The notes below the pieces were generated by a model. The model saw only the letters and a list, made by a program, of their open reading frames with translations, ran no database searches and was not told where the DNA came from. Made by a program: the position numbers and the translations under genes. Source: Fibrobacter sp. UBA4309 (GTDB lineage: Bacteria; Fibrobacterota; Fibrobacteria; Fibrobacterales; Fibrobacteraceae). Taken from it: a DNA stretch of 64,000 nucleotides. Below, piece after piece: positions 59,845-64,000 of this stretch; positions within the stretch are counted from its first letter, which is position 1, and each line of letters opens with the position of its first letter. The DNA is taken from positions 21,411 to 85,410 of the forward strand of contig NZ_DGUN01000075.1 in NCBI RefSeq assembly GCF_002395745.1. The letters are read 5' to 3'.

Positions 59845-59861
59845 TGCCCGACAACTTTTTG

Positions 59862-59869
59862 TATATTCA
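59862..59869 (+). promoter_or_regulatory. TAnnTT-type promoter box before the 64-residue membrane protein gene
   Basis: TATATTCA-ATCTT-ATG, without a ribosome site. Confidence 0.3.
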
Positions 59870-59874
59870 ATCTT

Positions 59875-60069
59875 ATGAAAGAAAAAATTGAACAGCTCCC
59901 GAAACAATTTATCGCATACCTCAAGACGCTGAACTGGCCCGTCCTGCTCGGCATCGCCCTGTTCTGCATCATCCTCGCCATTATCAACAACATCCGCGTA
60001 GGCGAAGGCAAGTCCGTCGAATGGATCGGCTCGCAAGACGTGATGGAAAAACCGGCGGACATCTTGTAG
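59875..60069 (+). CDS. Single-helix membrane protein, 64 residues
   Basis: MKEKIEQLPKQFIAYLKTLN leads into one membrane helix (WPVLLGIALFCIILAIINNI) and a short outer tail. It ends 8 bases before the MauE/DoxX gene with AGGGGG in the gap, so the two are likely a unit. No family recognised; it could be a small partner of the redox membrane protein. Confidence 0.72.
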   Translation: MKEKIEQLPKQFIAYLKTLNWPVLLGIALFCIILAIINNIRVGEGKSVEWIGSQDVMEKPADIL

Positions 60070-60077
60070 GGGGCACC

Positions 60078-60782
60078 ATGGTCGAATGCTTTGAAAAACA
60101 GAATATCAAGCGCTCCGTCGCCGCGGGCGTTATCCTCCTCGTCGCCTCGTTCTTTGTCACCGTGGGCGTCGCCGAAATCAGTTTCCCCGAAAGCCTCCTC
60201 ACGTTCACCGACCAGGACTGGCTCATTGACATGTGGCCCAAGGCCTACCGCTACAACATCCACGTGGGTATCGGCGCCTGCGCCCTTTGCGGACTCCTGA
60301 TAATCCCCGCCTACAAGCTCCAGAAGGATTTCGCCATCCGCGCGCTCGAGACGCTTTGCCGCATCGGCATCGGCGGCATGTTCATCTTCGCCTCGATTTT
60401 CAAGATCCAGGACCCGCACCAGTTCGCGACTCTCGTGGCACAGTACCAGTTCTTCTCGGCGCTGCACCTTGACTTCGTCAACAACTTCTTCGCGCTGGTG
60501 TACCCGCAGTTCGAACTCTGGTTCGGGCTTGCCATGATCCTCTCGCCGTTCGTGAAGGAATCGGCTTTCGCCATCTTCTGGATGTTCGTGAGCTTCATCA
60601 TCGCGCTCGCCTGGGCGCTGTGGAACGACCTCGGCATCACCTGCGGCTGCTTCGAACTCGAAGGCGCTCAGGACAAGGCCGAAGCCTGGACAAGCCTCAT
60701 CCGCGACATCATCCTGATATGGCCCACGTTCTGGCTTGCCACACGCAAGAACAAGAGCTTGATCGGCGTCTGGAAAAAATAA
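60078..60782 (+). CDS. MauE/DoxX-family redox-associated membrane protein
   Basis: 234 residues from the ATG at 60078 with AGGGGG before it. About six membrane segments; RIGIGGMFIFASIFKIQDPHQFATLVAQYQFF is typical of DoxX/MauE proteins, and DLGITCGCFELEGAQDKAEAWTSLIRDI carries the CxC motif near the membrane. MauE-type proteins support electron or thiol transfer to partner enzymes; the partner here is unknown. Confidence 0.8.
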   Translation: MVECFEKQNIKRSVAAGVILLVASFFVTVGVAEISFPESLLTFTDQDWLIDMWPKAYRYNIHVGIGACALCGLLIIPAYKLQKDFAIRALETLCRIGIGGMFIFASIFKIQDPHQFATLVAQYQFFSALHLDFVNNFFALVYPQFELWFGLAMILSPFVKESAFAIFWMFVSFIIALAWALWNDLGITCGCFELEGAQDKAEAWTSLIRDIILIWPTFWLATRKNKSLIGVWKK

Positions 60783-60803
60783 AGCTCGGAATTACGTAAA
60801 ATG

Positions 60804-60836
60804 AAAAGCCCCGGCCAAAACCGGGGCATTCTTTTT
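60804..60836. terminator. Bidirectional terminator between convergent MauE-type and prfB genes
   Basis: GCCCCGG-CCAAAA-CCGGGGC is a 7-pair GC stem with TTCTTTTT on the plus side and TTTT on the minus side. Confidence 0.85.
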
Positions 60837-60871
60837 GAGGCGACGGGATTCGCCATCCTGGCAAGCGCGGA

Positions 60872-61979
60872 CTACTTCTGTGCTTCGCTCGTGCTCAGCA
60901 GGTAGGCGTTGATGAACGGCTTGATCTTGCCGTCGAGCACGCCCGCCGTGTCGGAAGTCTCGACACCGGTGCGCAAGTCCTTCACCAGCTGGTAGGGCTG
61001 CAGCACGTAGCTGCGGATCTGGCTACCCCACTCGACCTTCTTCTTCTCGGCCATGCGGGCGTCGCGCTTTGCTTCTTCTTCCAAGCGGTAGTGCTCGGCG
61101 ACCATCGTCTTGAGCATCTTGTAACAGGTCTCGCGGTTCTGGATCTGGCTACGTTCCGTCTGGCAGCTCGCCATGATTCCCGTGGGCAAGTGCGTCATGC
61201 GCACGGCGGAGTCCGTCTTGTTGATGTACTGGCCACCGGCACCGCTACTGCGGTAGGTGTCCACGCGCACATCAGCCATGTCCAAATCGAATTCCACGTC
61301 TTCGTGTTCGGGGTACAGGTACACGGCGGTAAAGCTCGTGTGGCGGCGTGCGTTCGCGTCGAACGGACTGATACGCACCAGGCGGTGCACGCCTATTTCG
61401 GAGCGGAGCAGCCCGTAGGCATTCTCGCAGGTCACCTCGATGGTAGCGCTCTTGAGGCCGGCGTCTTCCGCTTCCTGGAAGTCCACCACCTTGAATTCCA
61501 TGTTCTCGCGTTCAAAGAAGTGCGTGTACATGCGGAACAGCATCAGCGCCCAGTCCTGGGATTCCGTGCCGCCCGCACCCGGGTGGATGGACATGAGGCA
61601 TGCGCAGGCGTCGTCAGGCCCGTTCAGCATCTTCTTGAATTCCATCTCCTCAACTCTGGCCTTCAATGCGGCAATATCCGCCTCGATGGAGGCGGTCAGT
61701 TCAGCCGAGTTTTCATCCTTGGACATCTCGTAGAGTTCGGCCAGGTCGTCGCAGGACTGCGAGACTTCTTTCCACGTCTCGATGAGGCCGCGGAGGTTGC
61801 CGATTTTCTTCATCATGGACTGCGCCTTCTCCTGGTCATTCCACAGGTTCGGGTCGCTGGAGTCCTTTTCCAGTACGTAAAGCTCTTCGGTCTTTGCCTC
61901 TAAGTCAAAGATACCCCCAGAGCTTGTCGATACGGCTACGCAGTTCGATAAGCCCGGTGTGAGTTGTCTGGAAAGCCAT
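60872..61979 (-). CDS. prfB: Peptide chain release factor 2 with programmed +1 frameshift
   Basis: 368 residues when decoded through the frameshift. The zero frame gives 24 residues from the ATG at 61979 (MAFQTTHTGLIELRSRIDKL, then WGYL) and a TGA; shifting by one base at CTT TGA C continues DLEAKTEELYVLEKDSSDPN. SPFD in VRISPFDANARRHTSF is the RF2 stop-reading tripeptide region, and SSGAGGQYINKTDSAVRMTH has the GGQ peptidyl-hydrolysis motif. It releases proteins at UGA and UAA. The ATG overlaps the stop of the upstream parvulin gene by one base (TAATG). Confidence 0.96.
61904..61919 (-). promoter_or_regulatory. Programmed frameshift site of prfB
   Basis: TGGGGGTATCTTTGAC: a Shine-Dalgarno-like GGGGG, the slippery CTT, and the in-frame TGA followed by C, the same order as in E. 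coli prfB. It should autoregulate RF2 level: low RF2 favours the shift. Confidence 0.95.
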
Positions 61980-62986
61980 TACTTGCTTGCTCCGATAGCC
62001 TCAGGCGGAGTGTACTTCTTGTCGAGGTACTGCACCTTGTAGACCTTTCCGAGGCCATCCAGGTAGGCCTTGAGCTGCATCTGGCGTTCCTGTTCGGCCT
62101 GCACGCGCAAAATGTAGTCGATCTGGTGCTTGTAGCTTTCGTACTTGCCGTCGTTCTTTTCGGTCAGCATGAAGATGGAGACGCCGTCCTTTTCGACGAT
62201 AACGTCGGTCATCTCGCCCACCTTGATCTTGTTCACGGCCTTCACGAAGGCGTCGCCCTTGCTCTTAGCGATAAACTTGTTCATCACGCCGCCGGTCTTC
62301 TTGGCATCGGCGTCGTCGCTGTAGACGGCGGCGAGCTGGGCGAACGTGGCCTTCTTGCTACGCACCTGCGCGGCAAGGCCCTTCAGCACTTCCTTGGCGT
62401 CCTCGATTTCCTGCTTGGACTTGCCCTTCGTGCTCATGTAGATGCGGGCACCGCTGATGGTGTCGTTGATCTGGGCCTTGGACTTGTTGAGTTCCCAGAA
62501 GGCTTCCTTCTGCTTTTCGGTCGGGTCCTTCGGATACGGCACCTTCTTCTCGAGAAGCTGTTCGCTCTTGAGCTGGTCTTCGATCTTTTCCTTGAACTGT
62601 GCCATCGTCGTGTTGGACTTCTTGAGTTCCTTCTGGAAGGCGTCTTCGCTCGGGAACTGCTTCTTGAAGATGGCGGTGAGGCTGTCCACCTTGGTCTTGG
62701 AGACCTTGATGCCCTGCTTCTTGCATTCGAGCTTCACGAGTTCCTGGCCGACGAGGTTGTCGATGACCGCATAGCGAACCTGGGTCATGGTTTCTTCGTT
62801 CACCTTCTTGCCGCGGAACTGCTGGGCAGCGAGCATCTGTGCCAAGCTGTCAATTTTACCGGCAGAAATACCCGTCTTTTCGACGCGGATTACATCCAAG
62901 CTCTTAGAGTTCATCAACTGGGCAGAAGCAAAGCCGGCAGCGAGGGCAACGGCTAGCACACCACGAGAAATGATTTTAAGCGACAT
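61979..62986 (-). CDS. Parvulin-type peptidyl-prolyl isomerase, exported
   Basis: 335 residues with a signal peptide (ISRGVLAVALAAGFASAQ). A SurA-like N-terminal helical part (about 30-165) precedes a parvulin domain (about 175-275): ARIYMSTKGKSKQEIEDAKEVLKGLAAQV, YSDDADAKKTGGVMNKFI and VGEMTDVIVEKDGVSIFMLTEK. The helix after it may contact clients. Probable periplasmic chaperone for outer-membrane proteins. The stop overlaps the prfB start. Confidence 0.9.
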   Translation of the reverse strand: MSLKIISRGVLAVALAAGFASAQLMNSKSLDVIRVEKTGISAGKIDSLAQMLAAQQFRGKKVNEETMTQVRYAVIDNLVGQELVKLECKKQGIKVSKTKVDSLTAIFKKQFPSEDAFQKELKKSNTTMAQFKEKIEDQLKSEQLLEKKVPYPKDPTEKQKEAFWELNKSKAQINDTISGARIYMSTKGKSKQEIEDAKEVLKGLAAQVRSKKATFAQLAAVYSDDADAKKTGGVMNKFIAKSKGDAFVKAVNKIKVGEMTDVIVEKDGVSIFMLTEKNDGKYESYKHQIDYILRVQAEQERQMQLKAYLDGLGKVYKVQYLDKKYTPPEAIGASK

Positions 62987-63030
62987 TATCTATCCTTTTT
63001 AAAAATTTCCGCAGTTAAATATAGCAAATT

Positions 63031-63810
63031 TTACCCCATAAAAGCATTGAAGGTAAACGCAAAGCGGTTCGCCTTGTAGGTTACATCGTAGCTGTACCTG
63101 AACTCTAGTCCCAACCCCCAAAAATTGTTCACCTTATACGTCACATAAGTGCCACCACCATATTCGATAAAACCGTAATAATAGGGTTCGCCAAAGTCCG
63201 ACTTCTCTTTTTTCCAATAGCAGTCCGTATCGTCTTCCCAACAACTAATCGGGCTTGAGTCATCTTCCTTATAAGGCACCCAATGATCGCCACCACCTGC
63301 AGTATAGAGAGCCTCGCTCCGGGAGGCAAACTGGAACAATCCAACAAGCAAGGCGGGAGTCGGCGAAATCTGTTCCATTACGCTTATGCCGCCCCGAAAC
63401 CATTCGGGCTTACCATCACAGACACCAATAAGCCTCCAGTCCGTCCACCCCATGATGCCGAAATGCTCAAAGGCGGTCCCAAGAGTCATGTAAGGATTAG
63501 ATAGCTGAAGTCCAAAACCAAATCCAAAATGATCTATGAAACGAATGAGCGACATGCCAAAATCGAACGGCCATTCCGTTTCAACGATCTCTTCCCACAC
63601 ACTGGTGCTATGCTCGTTTTCCGGCGCCTGTATCGCCGAATCGGACGTAGACGCCGTATGCACCGTCAACGAGGCATCGAAGAAAAAACCGCCCATACTG
63701 TCGCGGTTATGGTAGGCCGACATGAACGCCCCTGACGACGGTGGCCGCATCGTGCAGCCAGCCAACAAGGCGAGGGAGAGTCCCAACACAATTTTCAACA
63801 AACTAGACAT
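63031..63810 (-). CDS. Lipoprotein with beta-barrel-like body, unknown function
   Basis: 259 residues from the ATG at 63810; the frame is open to 63882 but lacks a better start. MSSLLKIVLGLSLALLAGC gives a lipobox at C19. The rest is Gly- and aromatic-rich beta strands (FGFGFGLQLSNPYMTLGTAFEHFG, EFRYSYDVTYKANRFAFTFNAFMG), with a barrel-like C-terminus. Serine-protease or other enzyme motifs are not seen. No family recognised. Confidence 0.75.
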   Translation of the reverse strand: MSSLLKIVLGLSLALLAGCTMRPPSSGAFMSAYHNRDSMGGFFFDASLTVHTASTSDSAIQAPENEHSTSVWEEIVETEWPFDFGMSLIRFIDHFGFGFGLQLSNPYMTLGTAFEHFGIMGWTDWRLIGVCDGKPEWFRGGISVMEQISPTPALLVGLFQFASRSEALYTAGGGDHWVPYKEDDSSPISCWEDDTDCYWKKEKSDFGEPYYYGFIEYGGGTYVTYKVNNFWGLGLEFRYSYDVTYKANRFAFTFNAFMG

Positions 63811-63837
63811 CGCACCGCATAATATAAGAAAACTTAT

Positions 63838-63909
63838 GGGCGTTCCCCCTACGGGGGCTGGCTCTGCTCGCCTTCGGCTCATCGAGCCTCGCTACGCGAG
63901 TCTCGCCAC
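63838..63909. repeat. Cluster of palindromes between lipoprotein and FISUMP genes
   Basis: Contains CCCCC-TAC-GGGGG (63845-63857), a GCTCTGCTCGCCTTCGGCTC stretch and CTCGC-TAC-GCGAG (63888-63900). The compact series of small hairpins resembles a REP-like element or terminator. Confidence 0.5.
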
Positions 63910-63947
63910 ATAGTGCGACGATCCCTAACGCATAGCAACAAAGACAT

Positions 63948-64000
63948 CTACTCTTTATTCTTTAAACAGCGGACAGACAGGCCGTGGGAACGGTCATTGC
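63948..64000 (-). CDS. C-terminal fragment of a second FISUMP protein (cut by window edge)
   Basis: Reading the minus strand from the edge gives NDRSHGLSVRCLKNKE and a TAG at 63950-63948. GLSVRCLKN is the usual FISUMP ending (compare GLYVRCIKK in the large protein). Only 16 codons are visible. Confidence 0.75.
   Translation of the reverse strand, partial: NDRSHGLSVRCLKNKE

Noticed and set aside
61905..61907. In-frame TGA making prfB look like a pseudogene
   Set aside because: The context matches the conserved programmed frameshift site, and the downstream frame is intact with GGQ and SPF motifs.

Overview
The window looks like a chromosome segment of a Fibrobacter species (Fibrobacterota, a Gram-negative anaerobic fibre degrader). 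The evidence is two FISUMP-type proteins (50183-53278 and a fragment at the right edge), serine-rich lipoproteins with Cys lipoboxes, a secreted GH10 xylanase, a CotH-type lipoprotein, many outer-membrane barrels, and promoter boxes of the TAnnTTTG kind known from the related Bacteroidota. Gene density is high, no gap exceeds about 230 bases, and there is no phage, insertion sequence or CRISPR array. Assignments come from reading the sequence; no database search was run.

Left part (1-20 kb): a partial secreted protein, YciH, the GH10 xylanase, a YhcC-type radical SAM protein, purine salvage (apt plus NCS2 permease) and argH. Next comes a seven-gene minus-strand operon (8.2-14.5 kb) built around a MotA/ZorA-like and OmpA/MotB-like ion-driven motor pair with two unrecognised soluble proteins and three exported proteins. 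Then come tadA, a radical SAM heme synthase (ahbD), and a plus-strand lipid-type operon (fabF, a 42-residue membrane protein, a DUF2334 deacetylase-like protein, an acyl-CoA synthetase).

Middle part (20-33 kb): a nearly complete heme pathway. hemA, hemC, cobA-hemD, cbiX-sirC, hemB and hemL form one minus-strand operon leading from glutamyl-tRNA to siroheme. The fused siroheme decarboxylase ahbAB and the radical SAM enzyme ahbC lie 4 kb upstream, and ahbD lies 4 kb downstream of hemL. Together they encode the siroheme-dependent (alternative) heme route; no hemE, hemF/N, hemG or hemH is present here. The hemA, hemC and cobA-hemD genes carry six in-frame copies of a palindromic GTCATCCTGAG...GGATCC repeat, and cbiX-sirC and ahbAB carry other repeat-like segments.

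Right part (33-64 kb): mnmG, a PPIase/thioredoxin lipoprotein, mfd, a tRNA-Lys gene, outer-membrane and glycosyltransferase genes, an orphan YejB-type permease, dapB, an RluA-type pseudouridine synthase, the large repeat-containing FISUMP lipoprotein, an esterase with a possible type IX secretion tail, agmatine deiminase, RNase HI, a PHP phosphoesterase, a large barrel, a MauE/DoxX membrane protein, prfB with a classical programmed frameshift, a parvulin, and a lipoprotein.

Cross-cutting signals: (1) protein-coding insertions of dispersed palindromes in heme genes; (2) promoter boxes only 4-7 bases before the start codon at eleven genes, predicting leaderless mRNAs; (3) several intergenic hairpins made of unrelated short tandem units.
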